Assembly: GCF_000719265.1 (NCBI RefSeq)
Contig: NZ_JOFL01000001.1
Span: forward strand, 432,008 to 496,007
Direction of reading: 5' to 3'
Length of the DNA: 64,000 bases
From: Streptomyces roseoverticillatus
GTDB lineage: Bacteria; Actinomycetota; Actinomycetes; Streptomycetales; Streptomycetaceae
How positions within the stretch are numbered: position 1 is the first letter of the stretch; every line of letters begins with the position of its first letter. A program made the position numbers and the translations under genes. Below the pieces are notes generated by a model. The model was not told where the DNA came from, searched no databases, and saw nothing but the letters and a program-made list of their open reading frames with translations. Below, piece by piece: positions 1 to 10,150 of this stretch.

Positions 1-84
1 CGGGCCGGTCGCCCGCCGTGCTGCGCGCGCCGGCCCGCCCGCTCCGCCGCTTCCATCAATCCGCCGTTCAGTGAAAGGCGCACG

Positions 85-1128
85 ATGACCACCGCCGACG
101 ACGCCGTCCTCCTGCGCCGCGAGGGGCGCGCGGGCCGCATCACGCTCAACCGGCCCCGGGCGCTCAACGCCCTGACCCACGCCATGGTCCGCCGCATCGC
201 CGGCGCCCTGGACGCGTGGGAGCACGACGCCGCAGTGACCACCGTGGTGCTCGACGGCGCGGGTGAGCGCGGCCTGTGCGCGGGCGGCGACGTCCGGGCC
301 GTGCACGACGACGTCCGGGCCGGGGGCGGCGCGGCCGCCAGGGAGTTCTGGCGCGACGAGTACCGCCTCAACGCCCGTATCGCCGCCTACCCCAAGCCCT
401 ACGTCGCGCTCATGGACGGCCTGGTGATGGGCGGCGGGGTCGGCCTGTCGGCGCACGGCGGCATACGGGTCGTCACCGAGCGCTCGTCGGTGGCCATGCC
501 CGAGACGGGCATCGGCTTCGCCCCCGACGTCGGCGGCACCTTCCTGCTCTCCCGGGCCCCCGGCGAGCTGGGCACGCACCTCGCGCTGACCACCGCCCGC
601 ATGGCCCCGGGCGACGCCGTGCACGCCGGGTTCGCCGACCACTTCGTGCCGGCCGCACGGCTCGCGGAGTTCACGGCGGCGCTGGCGGAGAAGGACCCGG
701 CCGAGGCCGTACGGGCCTTCGCCGCCCCGGCCCCCGCCTCCGGGCTCGCCGTGCACCGGGACTGGATCGACCGCTGCTACGCCGCCGGCACCGTCGAGGA
801 GATCCTCGGGCGGCTGACGGACAGCGGGGCGGCCGGGGCCGAGGAGGCGGCGGAGGCGATCCGGGGCAAGTCGCCCACGGCCCTCAAGGTGACGCTCAGC
901 GCGCTGCGCCGCGCCCGCCGGCTGCCCGGGCTGCCCGAGGTGCTGGAGCAGGAGTACCGCGTGATGTGCGCGTCGCTGGCCGACCCCGACCTGCTGGAGG
1001 GCATCCGCGCGCAGGTCGTGGACAAGGACCGCACGCCGCGGTGGCAGCCCGCGAAGCTGGAGGACGTGACGGACGCGGACGTGGCGCGGCACTTCGCGAC
1101 GACGGCCGCGCCCGGGCTCGGCCTCTGA
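85..1128 (+). CDS. 3-hydroxyisobutyryl-CoA hydrolase (crotonase fold)
   Basis: 347 aa, the usual length of the HIBCH branch of the enoyl-CoA hydratase family. It is expected to hydrolyse 3-hydroxyisobutyryl-CoA in valine degradation. Visible signatures are the N-terminal crotonase strand (RITLNRPRALNALT), the oxyanion-hole region GLCAGGDVRAVH (about residue 61) and the HIBCH-type catalytic stretch PETGIGFAPDVGG (about residue 132), which separates it from ordinary hydratases. The ATG at 85 has GAAAGG about 7 bases upstream. The methylmalonyl-CoA mutase operon lies 1.5 kb downstream on the other strand and handles propionyl-CoA-derived carbon from the same pathway, so the two are metabolically linked though not co-transcribed. 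A general enoyl-CoA hydratase/isomerase role is the alternative. Confidence 0.88.
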   Translation: MTTADDAVLLRREGRAGRITLNRPRALNALTHAMVRRIAGALDAWEHDAAVTTVVLDGAGERGLCAGGDVRAVHDDVRAGGGAAAREFWRDEYRLNARIAAYPKPYVALMDGLVMGGGVGLSAHGGIRVVTERSSVAMPETGIGFAPDVGGTFLLSRAPGELGTHLALTTARMAPGDAVHAGFADHFVPAARLAEFTAALAEKDPAEAVRAFAAPAPASGLAVHRDWIDRCYAAGTVEEILGRLTDSGAAGAEEAAEAIRGKSPTALKVTLSALRRARRLPGLPEVLEQEYRVMCASLADPDLLEGIRAQVVDKDRTPRWQPAKLEDVTDADVARHFATTAAPGLGL

Positions 1129-1149
1129 CCGCCCCGCCCCCTACGTGCC

Positions 1150-2499
1150 CTACGTGCCGAACAGCTGCGTCCAGTACGTGCCCGCGCGGCTGCCGGTGGC
1201 GTAGCCGACGCCGATGTACGCGAAGTCCGGTTTGAGGATGTTGGCGCGGTGGCCCGGGCTGTTCATCCAGCCCTGTACGACCTCCGCCGCGCCGCGCTGC
1301 CCGCAGGCGATGTTCTCGCCGATCCCCGGGTGCGGGGCTCCCGCGGCCCGTGCCCGGTCCCAGGGCTCGCTCCCCTCGGGCGAGGTGTGGGCGTAGAAGT
1401 CGCGGGCGACCATGTCGTCGCTGTGCGCCTGCGCGGCGGCGGCCAGCCGGTGGTCGGCGGCCAGCGGGCGCAGCCCGGCCGCGGCGCGCTCGGCGTTGGT
1501 GAGCGCGGTGACCTCGGCGGTCAGCCGGGCCAGGCCCCCGGGCGTCATGGGCGAGGCCCACAGCGCCGTCCAGTAGACGTCCCCGGCGGGGCCGCTGACG
1601 TGGGCCGCGCCGGCGTGGACGACGGCCGGGTCGCGCAGCGGCCGGGCGCGCCCGGGGTCCGCGAGGCAGTACGCCACGAACTCGGCGGGGGTGCGCGGCC
1701 CGGACACGAGGTGCTCGGCCACGGTCAGGCAGTGGTAGCCGGCCGCGGCGACCCGGTGGTGGAGCGAGGTCCCGTCGGGGCCCTCGGCGGCGAGCCGGCC
1801 CTGCGCGGCCATGCCGGCGGCGTGCGCGCGGGCCGCGGCGGCGAGCCGGTGGTCGGCGGTCACGGGCGGCGCTCCGGCGGCGGCCCGCTCGGCGTTCACG
1901 AGCGCGGTGAAGGCGTCGGCGCCGCCCGGGTCGCCGTGCGGCCCCCGCACGCCGGCATCCCCGTGCGGCCGGGCGGCCGCAGGCCCGGGGCGCTGCCCGG
2001 TCGCCCCGGAGTCCGTGCCGTCGTCGGCCACGTCCACGCCGAAGTCCCGGGCCACGCCCGCGAGTCCCTCCGCGTAGCCCTGGCCCAGGGCGCGTATCTT
2101 CCAGCCGGTGCCGCGCCGGTAGAGCTCGGCGAGCAGCAGCACGGTCTCCGGCCCGGGGCGCGGCGGCACGAACCGGGCCAGGACCCCGCCGCCGCTTCCG
2201 GCGACGGTCAGGACCGGTACGGGCAGGGCTCCGAGCCGCGTGCCGGGGTCCGCCGGGCTGACCACGACCGTGACCCGCGCCGCGCCGTGCCGCAGGCCGC
2301 GCGGATCGACGGTGACGGTGTCGCCGGTGAGCCGGGCGCCGGGGGCGGCCGGCTGGTTGTAGAAGACGAAGTCGCCGTCGCCGGCGGCCTTTCCGTTCTC
2401 GCCGGTGACGATGACCGACAGGTCGAAGGGGCCGGGCACGCGGAGGGAGAGTGCGCCGTCGGGCAACGGTGCGTTGCCTCCGGCCGCGAGGTCGTTCAT
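1150..2499 (-). CDS. TerD-domain protein fused to two CAP/SCP domains
   Basis: 449 aa. Residues about 1-175 form a TerD (tellurite-resistance/stress, Ca-binding family) domain, with the family-typical LSVIVTGENGKA and LLLAELYRRGTGWKIRALGQGY stretches. Two CAP (SCP/PR-1) domains follow, about 205-325 and 330-449. The second has the full signature: HSDDM, AHTSPEG, GENIACGQ and WMNSPGHRANIL. The first keeps the fold-start motif (LVNAERAAAGAPPV) but has lost the HTSPEG, GEN and SPGHR elements, so it looks degenerate. No signal peptide or membrane segment is visible, although CAP domains are usually exported. The start ATG has GGAGGAGC 5 bases upstream. Function unknown; a stress-related cytoplasmic role is only an inference from TerD. 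Confidence 0.8.
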   Translation of the reverse strand: MNDLAAGGNAPLPDGALSLRVPGPFDLSVIVTGENGKAAGDGDFVFYNQPAAPGARLTGDTVTVDPRGLRHGAARVTVVVSPADPGTRLGALPVPVLTVAGSGGGVLARFVPPRPGPETVLLLAELYRRGTGWKIRALGQGYAEGLAGVARDFGVDVADDGTDSGATGQRPGPAAARPHGDAGVRGPHGDPGGADAFTALVNAERAAAGAPPVTADHRLAAAARAHAAGMAAQGRLAAEGPDGTSLHHRVAAAGYHCLTVAEHLVSGPRTPAEFVAYCLADPGRARPLRDPAVVHAGAAHVSGPAGDVYWTALWASPMTPGGLARLTAEVTALTNAERAAAGLRPLAADHRLAAAAQAHSDDMVARDFYAHTSPEGSEPWDRARAAGAPHPGIGENIACGQRGAAEVVQGWMNSPGHRANILKPDFAYIGVGYATGSRAGTYWTQLFGT

Positions 2500-2590
2500 C
2501 GCTGCTCCTCCGATTCCGGCCGCGGGTCGGCCGGTCCGGAGAAAACGCGCTGTAGAGCCGGGAGGTTCCCGGAGCCCGGAGCACCGCCTT

Positions 2591-2613
2591 TGTCCTCAAT
2601 CGCCGGACAGGCT
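2591..2613. repeat. Dispersed Streptomyces-type intergenic repeat (one copy)
   Basis: The stretch GTCCTCAATCGCCGGACAGG, just after the meaB stop codon, resembles a short dispersed element that is common between genes in Streptomyces genomes (GTCCTCAA-n-CGCCGGAC-type). On the minus strand it reads GCCTGTCCGGCGATTGAGGA. Only one copy is visible in this window, so family membership rests on recall of the motif. Confidence 0.5.
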
Positions 2614-2614
2614 T

Positions 2615-3604
2615 TTAACTTTTGTGGCGGAACGCCTCCAGCAGCCGTTCCGCCGCCAGCCCCGCCGGCAGTGTGCCCTCCCGTACCCGCTGTTCGATGC
2701 CCGGGCCGGCCGCCCGCACGGCGGGGTGGTCGCGCAGTTCGTCCATGAGCTGTTCGCGGACCATCGTCCAGACCCAGTCGACCTGCTGCTCGCGCCGGCG
2801 GGCGGCCAGCGCGCCCGTGGTCTCCATGACGCGCCGGTGCTGCTCCAGCCGCTCCCACACCGTGTCCAGGCCCGTGCCCTCGCGGGCGCTGCAGGTGAGC
2901 ACGGGCGGGTTCCAGGCGGCGTCCGGCGGCTGCAGCAGGCGCAGCGCGCCGGCGAGTTCGCGGGCGGCGGCCTTGGCGTCGCGCTCGTGCGGGCCGTCGG
3001 CCTTGTTGACGGCGACGAGGTCCGCGAGTTCGAGGACGCCCTTCTTGATGCCCTGGAGCTGGTCGCCGGTGCGGGCGAGGGTGAGCATGAGGAAGCTGTC
3101 GACCATGTCGGCGACGGCGGTCTCGGACTGGCCGACGCCGACGGTCTCCACGAGCACGACGTCGTAACCGGCGGCCTCCATGACCACGATGGTCTCGCGG
3201 GTGGCCCGGGCCACGCCGCCGAGGGTGCCGGCCGTGGGCGAGGGCCGGACGAACGCGGCGGGGTCGACGGCCAGCCGCTCCATGCGGGTCTTGTCGCCCA
3301 GGATGCTGCCGCCGGTCCTGCTGGAGGACGGGTCGACGGCGAGGACCGCGACGCGGTGGCCGAGGCCGGTCAGCATCGTGCCGAAGGCGTCGATGAAGGT
3401 GGACTTGCCGACGCCGGGCACGCCGGTGATGCCGATCCGCCGGGCCGCCCCCGCGTGCGGGAGCAGCTCGGTCAGCATCCGCTGGGCGAGGGCCCGGTGG
3501 TCGGCCCGGGTGGACTCGACGAGCGTGATGGCGCGGGCGACGACCGCGCGCTTGCCGTCGAGCACGCCCTTCACGTAGGCGTCGATGTCGATCGTCCGCG
3601 CCAT
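2615..3604 (-). CDS. meaB: MeaB/ArgK-type methylmalonyl-CoA mutase GTPase chaperone
   Basis: 329 aa SIMIBI-class GTPase that protects and reloads cobalamin on methylmalonyl-CoA mutase. Walker A is GVPGVGKST (about residues 61-69). Other landmarks are [20 protein letters not shown], the switch region [10 protein letters not shown], and the base-specificity motif NKAD (about 199-202). It is the last gene of the mutA-mutB-meaB operon, 15 bp after the mutB stop. MeaB next to both mutase subunits is the standard arrangement, so the assignment is firm. The C-terminal 40 residues (dimerisation arm) are present, so the gene is full length. Confidence 0.95.
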   Translation of the reverse strand: MARTIDIDAYVKGVLDGKRAVVARAITLVESTRADHRALAQRMLTELLPHAGAARRIGITGVPGVGKSTFIDAFGTMLTGLGHRVAVLAVDPSSSRTGGSILGDKTRMERLAVDPAAFVRPSPTAGTLGGVARATRETIVVMEAAGYDVVLVETVGVGQSETAVADMVDSFLMLTLARTGDQLQGIKKGVLELADLVAVNKADGPHERDAKAAARELAGALRLLQPPDAAWNPPVLTCSAREGTGLDTVWERLEQHRRVMETTGALAARRREQQVDWVWTMVREQLMDELRDHPAVRAAGPGIEQRVREGTLPAGLAAERLLEAFRHKS

Positions 3605-3619
3605 GTCAGGGGCCCTTGC

Positions 3620-5830
3620 TCACAGTTCGTGGCCGAGGACCCCGGCGAGGGTCTTCAGCAGGTCGTGGGCGGCGTCCGGGATGACCGTGCCGGGCGGGAA
3701 GACCGCGGCCGCGCCCATCTCCAGCAGCGTGGGAACGTCCTGCGGCGGGATGACGCCCCCGACGACGATCATGATGTCTTCGCGTCCCTGCCCGGCCAGT
3801 TGCTCGCGCAGCGCCGGGACGAGCGTGAGGTGGCCGGCCGCGAGCGAGGAGACGCCGACGATGTGCACGTCGGCCTCGACGGCCTGCCGGGCGACCTCCT
3901 CGGGCGTCTGGAAGAGCGGGCCGACGTCGACGTCGAAGCCGAGGTCGGCGAAGGCGGTGGCGATGACCTTCTGGCCGCGGTCGTGGCCGTCCTGGCCCAT
4001 CTTGGCGACGAGGATGCGCGGGCGGCGGCCGTCCTCCCGCTCGAACGCCTCGACCAGGGTGCGGGTGCGCTCCACGCCGGACGACGGGCCTGCCTCTTCG
4101 CGGTACACACCGGAGATCGTACGGATCTGCCCGGCGTGGCGTCCGTAGACCTTCTCCAGTGCGTCGGAGATCTCACCGACGGTCGCCTTGGCGCGGGCGG
4201 CGTTCACGGCGAGGGCCAGGAGGTTGCCTTCGAGGCCCGGTCCGCTGCCGGCGTCGGCGGCCCGGGTGAGCGCGTGCAGGGCGTCCTGGCAGGCGGTCTC
4301 GTCGCGCTCCTCCCGCAGCCGGCGCAGCTTCTCGATCTGCTGGGCGCGCACGGAGGAGTTGTCGACCTTGAGGACCTCGATCTGCTCGTCGCTGTCGACC
4401 CGGTACTTGTTGACGCCGATGACCGGCTGCCGCCCGGAGTCGATACGGGCCTGGGTGCGGGCCGCGGCCTCCTCGACGCGCAGTTTGGGGATGCCCGCGT
4501 CGATGGCCCGGGCCATGCCGCCCGCGGCCTCGACCTCCTCGATGTGCTGCCAGGCGCGGCGCGCGAGGTCGTGGGTGAGCCGCTCGACGTAGGCGCTGCC
4601 GCCCCACGGGTCGATGACCCGGCAGGTCCCCGATTCCTGCTGCAGCAGCAGTTGGGTGTTGCGGGCGATGCGGGCGGAGAAGTCGGTGGGCAGGGCGAGG
4701 GCCTCGTCCAGGGCGTTGGTGTGCAGCGACTGGGTGTGCCCCTGGGTCGCGGCCATGGCCTCCACGCAGGTGCGGGCCACGTTGTTGAAGACGTCCTGCG
4801 CGGTCAGCGACCAGCCGGAGGTCTGCGAGTGGGTGCGCAGCGACAGCGACTTGGTGTTCTGCGGCTCGAAGCGCTTGACGAGCCGGGCCCACAGCAGGCG
4901 GGCGGCGCGCAGCTTGGCGATCTCCATGAAGAAGTTCATGCCGATCGCCCAGAAGAAGGAGAGCCGGGGCGCGAACGCGTCGACGTCCAGGCCGGCCCCG
5001 ATGCCCGCCTTGAGGTACTCGACGCCGTCGGCGAGGGTGTAGGCGAGCTCCAGGTCGGCCGTGGCTCCGGCCTCCTGGATGTGGTAGCCGGAGATGGAGA
5101 TGGAGTTGTAGCGCGGCATCTTCTGCGAGGTGTACGCGAAGATGTCGGAGATGATCCGCATCGAGGGCGTCGGCGGATAGATGTAGGTGTTGCGGACCAT
5201 GAACTCCTTGAGGATGTCGTTCTGGATGGTCCCGGCCAGCTTCTCGGGCGGCACGCCCTGTTCCTCGGCGGCGACGATGTAGAGGGCGAGGACGGGCAGC
5301 ACGGCGCCGTTCATCGTCATCGACACGCTCATCTTGTCCAGCGGGATGCCGTCGAAGAGCTGGCGCATGTCGTAGATGGAGTCGATGGCGACGCCCGCCA
5401 TGCCGACGTCGCCGGTGACGCGCGGGTGGTCGCTGTCGTAGCCGCGGTGGGTCGGCAGGTCGAAGGCGACGGACAGGCCCTTCTGACCGGCCGCCAGGTT
5501 GCGGCGGTAGAAGGCGTTGGACTCCTCGGCGGTGGAGAAGCCCGCGTACTGCCGGATCGTCCAGGGCTGGTTGACGTACATCGTCGGGTACGGGCCGCGC
5601 AGGTAGGGCGCGATGCCGGGGTACGTGCCGAGGAAATCGAGTCCGTGCAGGTCGTCGGCCGTGTAGAGGGGCTTGACGCCGATGCCCTCGGGGGTCTCCC
5701 AGACGAGGTCCTCGGCGCTCTTGCCGGTGGCCTCCTTCAGGGCCGCGCGCCACTGGCCCGGGTCGGCGGGGGCGGCGTGCGCCGGGCCCAGGCCGATGCC
5801 GGAGAAGTCGGGGACCGGGGAAGGCGGCAT
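3620..5830 (-). CDS. mutB: Methylmalonyl-CoA mutase, large (catalytic) subunit
   Basis: 736 aa. It interconverts (R)-methylmalonyl-CoA and succinyl-CoA using adenosylcobalamin. The N-terminal TIM barrel carries [25 protein letters not shown] broken over residues about 80-110, and [14 protein letters not shown] in the substrate region. The C-terminal cobalamin domain has the base-off ligand motif DGHDRG inside [12 protein letters not shown] (about residue 617). The ATG at 5830 overlaps the mutA stop by one base (TGATG), giving translational coupling, and was preferred over an upstream in-frame start that would run 210 bases into mutA. In streptomycetes the product also links polyketide precursor supply to branched-chain amino acid breakdown. 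Confidence 0.96.
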   Translation of the reverse strand: MPPSPVPDFSGIGLGPAHAAPADPGQWRAALKEATGKSAEDLVWETPEGIGVKPLYTADDLHGLDFLGTYPGIAPYLRGPYPTMYVNQPWTIRQYAGFSTAEESNAFYRRNLAAGQKGLSVAFDLPTHRGYDSDHPRVTGDVGMAGVAIDSIYDMRQLFDGIPLDKMSVSMTMNGAVLPVLALYIVAAEEQGVPPEKLAGTIQNDILKEFMVRNTYIYPPTPSMRIISDIFAYTSQKMPRYNSISISGYHIQEAGATADLELAYTLADGVEYLKAGIGAGLDVDAFAPRLSFFWAIGMNFFMEIAKLRAARLLWARLVKRFEPQNTKSLSLRTHSQTSGWSLTAQDVFNNVARTCVEAMAATQGHTQSLHTNALDEALALPTDFSARIARNTQLLLQQESGTCRVIDPWGGSAYVERLTHDLARRAWQHIEEVEAAGGMARAIDAGIPKLRVEEAAARTQARIDSGRQPVIGVNKYRVDSDEQIEVLKVDNSSVRAQQIEKLRRLREERDETACQDALHALTRAADAGSGPGLEGNLLALAVNAARAKATVGEISDALEKVYGRHAGQIRTISGVYREEAGPSSGVERTRTLVEAFEREDGRRPRILVAKMGQDGHDRGQKVIATAFADLGFDVDVGPLFQTPEEVARQAVEADVHIVGVSSLAAGHLTLVPALREQLAGQGREDIMIVVGGVIPPQDVPTLLEMGAAAVFPPGTVIPDAAHDLLKTLAGVLGHEL

Positions 5831-7719
5831 CACGCGACTCCCATGCTGTCGAGGACGGAGGACAGGACGGCGACGGCGTCGCCGCCGGCGAAGACGAACG
5901 CGTCGACCCCGGCCCGCAGATACGCTTCCCGCTGCTCGCCGCCGGGCTTGCCGGCGAGGAACACCCGCTGCGCGCCCGCGGACTTGAGGGCGGCGGCGAC
6001 GGCCTCGGCCTGCTCGGCGTAGAGCTTGTCGCTGGAGCACAGGCAGGCCACGCCGGCGCCGCTGCGCGCGAACGCCTCGGCGGCGGAGGCCGCGTCGACC
6101 GTCGCGGGGTCGTGCACGGCCTCGATCCCGCCGGCCTGGAAGAGGTTGGCGGCGAACGTGGCCCGGCCGGTGTGGGCGGCGGCGGGGCCGAGCGCGGCGA
6201 GGAAGACGCGCGGGCGGGCGCCGGTCGCGGCGAGGTGGGCGTCGGAGCGGGCGCGCAGGGCCTCATAGGCCTCGTCGCGCCGGACCCGGGGCAGGCCGCC
6301 GCCGGGGGCCGCGGGTGCGGGCTCGCGCCGCAGCGGCTGCTCGCCGAGGTTCGGGAACTCGCTGACGCCGGTGACGGGTTCGCGGCGGGTGGCCAGGTCG
6401 GCGGAGCGGCGCGCCCAGGTGGCGGCGAGCCGCTCGGCCACCAGGCCGGAGCGGAGCGCCGCGGCCTGGCCGCCGGCGCGCTCCAGCTCCTGGAACCAGG
6501 CCCAGGCGGCGTGCGCGAGCTCGTCGGTGAGCGCCTCCACGTACCAGGAGCCGCCGGCGGGGTCGATGACCCGGGCCAGGTGGGACTCCTCCAGCAGCAC
6601 CGAGGAGGTGTTGCGGGCGATGCGGCGGGCGAAGGCGTCGGGCAGGCCGGCCGCCTCGTCGAAGGGCAGGACGGTGACGGCGTCGGCGCCGCCGACGCCC
6701 GCGCCGAGGCAGGCGACGGTGGTGCGCAGCATGTTCACCCACGGGTCCCGGCGGGTCATCATCACCGTGGAGGTGACCGCGTGCTGGCGCTGTGCGGCGC
6801 TCGCGGTGCCGGCTCCGCTGACCTCGGCGACGCGGGCCCAGAGCCTGCGGGCGGCGCGGAGTTTGGCGATGGTGAGGAACTGGTCGGCAGTGGCCGCGTA
6901 GCGGAACTCCAGCTGCCCGCAGGCCTGATCCACCGTCAGTCCGGCGGCGGTGAGCGTACGGAGGTAGGCGACGCCGGTGGCGAGCGAGCAGCCGAGCTCC
7001 TCGGCCGCGGACCCGCCGGCCTCGTGGTAGGGCAGGGCGTCGACGGTCAGGGCGCGCAGGCCCGGGCGGCCTTCGGCGCACAGTGCGGCGAGGGCGGCCG
7101 CGGCGGCCAGGGGCCCGTCGGGGGCGGTGTCGCCGCCGGTGCGGGCCAGGGTGCCGAGCGGGTCGGCGCCGAGGTTGCCGAGGGCGGCGTGCGGGGCGAG
7201 GCCGCGCTCGTCGTACAGGCGCAGCAGCCCCCGGGCGGCCGGCTCGAAGTCCGCGCCCGCGTCGAGGACGACGGGGGCGAGGTCGAGGTAGACGCCGTCG
7301 AGGGCGGCGGGAATGCCGTCGACGGGGATGCCGGCGGGGCCGGCGGTCAGCCAGAGGGAGGTGACGCCGTTCTCCAGGTCGGCGAGCACGGCCTCGTTGG
7401 CGTGCCGCGGGTCCGGGTGGGCGTGGCGCTGGCGCACGTCCCAGCCGGTCGCGGCCGTCCCCTCGGGCCGTCCGCCGCGGACGAACGGGGGGAAGCCCGG
7501 ATGTCCGGGCACGCCGGGGGCGTCGTCGGCGGTGTAGAGCGGGCCGGTTGCGAGCCCGTCCTGGAGTTCGGTGGCGAGCGCCGCCTCGGCAGCCGGGCCG
7601 GATGCGTCAGCCGCGCCCGCTTTGCGCAGTACGCCCTCCACCAGGCGCTGCCACTGCTCGCGGGTGGGGTCCGGGAACTCGGCGGCCAGGGGGAAGCCTT
7701 CGTCAGGCAGGACCGTCAT
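5830..7719 (-). CDS. mutA: Methylmalonyl-CoA mutase, small subunit
   Basis: 629 aa homologue of MutB, the structural partner in the heterodimer. It keeps the barrel landmarks ([55 protein letters not shown]), but the C-terminal B12-like domain lacks DxHxxG (reads [20 protein letters not shown]), as expected for the non-catalytic subunit. The ATG at 7719 matches the conserved N-terminus [16 protein letters not shown]. No Shine-Dalgarno precedes it. Instead a TAGCCT hexamer ends 7 bases upstream, pointing to a leaderless transcript. It is first in the mutA-mutB-meaB operon. Confidence 0.94.
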   Translation of the reverse strand: MTVLPDEGFPLAAEFPDPTREQWQRLVEGVLRKAGAADASGPAAEAALATELQDGLATGPLYTADDAPGVPGHPGFPPFVRGGRPEGTAATGWDVRQRHAHPDPRHANEAVLADLENGVTSLWLTAGPAGIPVDGIPAALDGVYLDLAPVVLDAGADFEPAARGLLRLYDERGLAPHAALGNLGADPLGTLARTGGDTAPDGPLAAAAALAALCAEGRPGLRALTVDALPYHEAGGSAAEELGCSLATGVAYLRTLTAAGLTVDQACGQLEFRYAATADQFLTIAKLRAARRLWARVAEVSGAGTASAAQRQHAVTSTVMMTRRDPWVNMLRTTVACLGAGVGGADAVTVLPFDEAAGLPDAFARRIARNTSSVLLEESHLARVIDPAGGSWYVEALTDELAHAAWAWFQELERAGGQAAALRSGLVAERLAATWARRSADLATRREPVTGVSEFPNLGEQPLRREPAPAAPGGGLPRVRRDEAYEALRARSDAHLAATGARPRVFLAALGPAAAHTGRATFAANLFQAGGIEAVHDPATVDAASAAEAFARSGAGVACLCSSDKLYAEQAEAVAAALKSAGAQRVFLAGKPGGEQREAYLRAGVDAFVFAGGDAVAVLSSVLDSMGVA

Positions 7720-7754
7720 GGGGGGAAGGCTAGGGGAGCCGGGGCGCCCTGCAG
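7720..7754 (-). promoter_or_regulatory. Putative leaderless promoter of mutA
   Basis: On the minus strand a CTGCAG (7749-7754) and a TAGCCT (7727-7732) are separated by 16 bases. TAGCCT fits the TANNNT -10 rule and ends 7 bases before the mutA ATG, so transcription would start at or next to the start codon. The C-rich spacer contains no ribosome-binding site, which supports this reading. Confidence 0.45.
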
Positions 7755-7830
7755 CAGTGGCAACCGCTGTGACCTTGGCCTCTTCGGCGTGGACGCCGTC
7801 GCGCTCCGCCGTTGCCGCAGGCGTCTCCCG

Positions 7831-7860
7831 TCCGCCGCGACGGCGGGACACCACGACGCG
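7831..7860. repeat. Dispersed intergenic palindrome, copy 1
   Basis: CCGCCGCGACGGCGG is a hairpin (6-bp arms, CGA loop) followed by GACACCACGACG. Near-identical units occur at 11596, 37714 and 45421 in this window, always between genes. This copy lies between the SpoIIE-type gene and mutA. Role unknown; possibly terminator or mobile repeat debris. Confidence 0.6.
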
Positions 7861-7977
7861 GGAGACCGGGGGTGCCGCACCGGGCCGGCCCCCGTGGCGC
7901 GGGCGCGGACGCACGCGGCGCGGTCGGGGTTACCGGCGGTCCGGCCGCGCGGCCCGCGGCAATGACATGACGCCCCG

Positions 7978-10080
7978 TCAGACGGACTCCTCCGCCTCGT
8001 CGTACACCTCGTGCCGCCCCGGCACCACGAACTCGCACCACACGCTCTTGCCCGTCCCGCGCGACTCGACCCCCCAGACGTCGGCGAGCCGGTCGACCAG
8101 CAGCAGGCCGCGGCCCGAGACGCCCGACTCGCCCGGTTCGCGGCGCCGGGGCAGCGTGCTGGACCTGTCCTCGACGTCGACGCGCACGCGCCGTTCGGGC
8201 CCGGTGATGATGCGGATGGTCACGACGGCCGCGCTGTCGGTGTGGATCAGTGCGTTGGTCACCAGTTCGTCGGCGACGAGCTCGATCTCGTCGGACCGCT
8301 CGCGCGCGCCCCAGGCCCGTACGGCCGCGCGGATCATGTGGCGGGCCGCGGAGAGCGCCTCCGGGTCGGCCGGGGCGATGTGCTGCTGCAGCCGGCCGCC
8401 GCCCCGGGTGGCCGCGCCCTCGCGGCGCAGCAGCAGCACGGCCATGTCGTCCTCGCCGACGCGCTCCCCGATCACGTCGCACAGCCGGTCGGCGAGCTGG
8501 TGGAGCTCGTAGGGGCCGGCGCGGACGACCTCGGAGAGGCGCTGCATACCCTCGTCGAGGTCGGAGCCGGGCTGTTCGACGAGGCCGTCGGTGAACATCA
8601 GGAGCGTCTCGCCCGGGTCGATTTCAACGGTGGTCACGGGGTAGTCGAGGCGCCCGAACTCGACGGAGAGGCCGAGCGGCAGGCCGCCGGAGACGGGCAG
8701 GCGCCGGCACGTGCCGTCGGTGTGCCGCAGTAGCGGGTCGATGTGGCCGGCGCGGACGAGCTGGACGACGCCGGTGGACAGGTCGGCCTCGGCGTAGGCG
8801 CAGGTGGCGAAGCGGTCGGTGTCGAGCTCGTGGAGGAAGGAGGAGGCGCGGGCCATGACGGTGGCCGGGGCGTGGCCCTCGGTGGCGTACGCCCGCAGGA
8901 CGGTGCGCAGCTGGCCCATGACGGCGGCGGCCTGGGTGTCGTGCCCCTGGACGTCGCCGATGACGGCGCCGACCCGCCCGCCGGGCAGCGGGATCACGTC
9001 GTACCAGTCGCCGCCGATGTCGCGGCCCATGCGGGCCGAGCGGTAGCGGACGGCGATCTGCGCGCCGGGGATCTCGGGGATGCGGCGCGGCAGCATGGAC
9101 TGCTGGAGGCCCTCGGCGAGGTCGTGCTCCTGGTCGTAGAGCATGGCGCGGGCGATGGCCTGCGAGAGGCTGCTGGAAAGGGCGATCAGGAGGTTGCGCT
9201 CCTGCTGGGTGAAGCCGCGGGTCTCCCGGTAGAGCAGCCCGATGGCGCCGACGGGGCGGGCCTGGGCGATGAGCGGGAGGTAGGCGGCCGACGAGATGCC
9301 GGCGTTCTTGATGCGCTCCCACAGCCAGGGGTAGGAGCGGGCGAACTCCTCGCGGGACTCGATGAAGCGCGGTGCCATCGTGCGGATGACGTCGCTCATG
9401 GGGAAGTTGTCGTCGATGCGGGTCCAGCGGGTGCCGGGGATGTAGTGCTCGCCGGGGCCCTCGGCGACCATGTGGATGCGGCCGGCCTCGACGATGCCGA
9501 GGACGAGCAGGTCGGAGCCGAGGTGCGTAACGGCCCGGTCGTCGCGGAAGAAGTCGATGACGTCCTGGACGGTGCGGGCGTGGGCGAGGGCCGCGGTGAG
9601 GGTCTCCACGATGGAGGTGTGCGTGAGGCGGTTCTCGTCGCGTCTGCCGATGGAGTGGCCGAGCTCCTCGGCGGCGTCGCGGACGATGCCGATGATGCGG
9701 TGCGGGCGACCCTCCCCGTCGCGCCGGATCCGGCCCTGGGTGTACGTCCAGCGCAGGGTGCCGTCGGGGGTGCGGATGCGGTAGTAGGCGCTGTAGGTCT
9801 CGCGGCCCTCCTTCAGGGCGCGGGTGACCTGGGCGTCGAGGTCGGCGGCGTCGGCGCGGAGCACCTTGCCCGTCAGGCCCGAGAGGCGGCCGTTGAACTC
9901 GTCGGGGGTCAGGTCGAAGAGCTCCAGGGCGGAGGCGTCCATGTGCAGCACGCCGGTGTCGAGGTCCCAGTCGAAGCCGCCCATGCGGTTGAGGGCGAGC
10001 ATGACCTCCGGGCGAGCGGGCCAGTCGTCCGGCACGGAACCTGCCGGCGCGGTGGCAGGCGTCGCTCCCCGATCAACCAT
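7978..10080 (-). CDS. PAS-GAF-SpoIIE (PP2C) phosphatase with C-terminal anti-sigma-type ATPase
   Basis: About 700 aa cytoplasmic signalling protein. Domains in order are PAS (about 25-140, FDWDLDTGVLHMDASALELF), GAF (about 165-330), PP2C/SpoIIE phosphatase (about 350-555, with the metal-binding GGDWYDV and GDVQGHD, FTDGLVEQ and DDMAVLLL), and an RsbW-like HATPase (about 575-690, ELVADELVTNALIH and GRGLLLVDRLADVWG). Such proteins dephosphorylate anti-anti-sigma factors, and the fused kinase-type domain can bind sigma or phosphorylate the same partner. No sigma or STAS gene is adjacent, so it acts in trans. The ATG at 10080 was chosen because the protein family begins near the PAS domain; its RBS is weak. 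It is divergent from the gene at 10151. Confidence 0.88.
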   Translation of the reverse strand: MVDRGATPATAPAGSVPDDWPARPEVMLALNRMGGFDWDLDTGVLHMDASALELFDLTPDEFNGRLSGLTGKVLRADAADLDAQVTRALKEGRETYSAYYRIRTPDGTLRWTYTQGRIRRDGEGRPHRIIGIVRDAAEELGHSIGRRDENRLTHTSIVETLTAALAHARTVQDVIDFFRDDRAVTHLGSDLLVLGIVEAGRIHMVAEGPGEHYIPGTRWTRIDDNFPMSDVIRTMAPRFIESREEFARSYPWLWERIKNAGISSAAYLPLIAQARPVGAIGLLYRETRGFTQQERNLLIALSSSLSQAIARAMLYDQEHDLAEGLQQSMLPRRIPEIPGAQIAVRYRSARMGRDIGGDWYDVIPLPGGRVGAVIGDVQGHDTQAAAVMGQLRTVLRAYATEGHAPATVMARASSFLHELDTDRFATCAYAEADLSTGVVQLVRAGHIDPLLRHTDGTCRRLPVSGGLPLGLSVEFGRLDYPVTTVEIDPGETLLMFTDGLVEQPGSDLDEGMQRLSEVVRAGPYELHQLADRLCDVIGERVGEDDMAVLLLRREGAATRGGGRLQQHIAPADPEALSAARHMIRAAVRAWGARERSDEIELVADELVTNALIHTDSAAVVTIRIITGPERRVRVDVEDRSSTLPRRREPGESGVSGRGLLLVDRLADVWGVESRGTGKSVWCEFVVPGRHEVYDEAEESV

Positions 10081-10150
10081 AGAGCTACTCTGACACCTTT
10101 TGCCCGTTTCTTCGATGTGACTGCGCGCTCCGGAGTGGTACGGATACGCC

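Noticed and set aside
2405..6022. A 1205-codon open frame on the plus strand
   Set aside because: It is antisense to meaB/mutB and its product is low-complexity Gly/Val/Asp with no family resemblance. Long spurious frames of this kind are expected in very GC-rich coding DNA.
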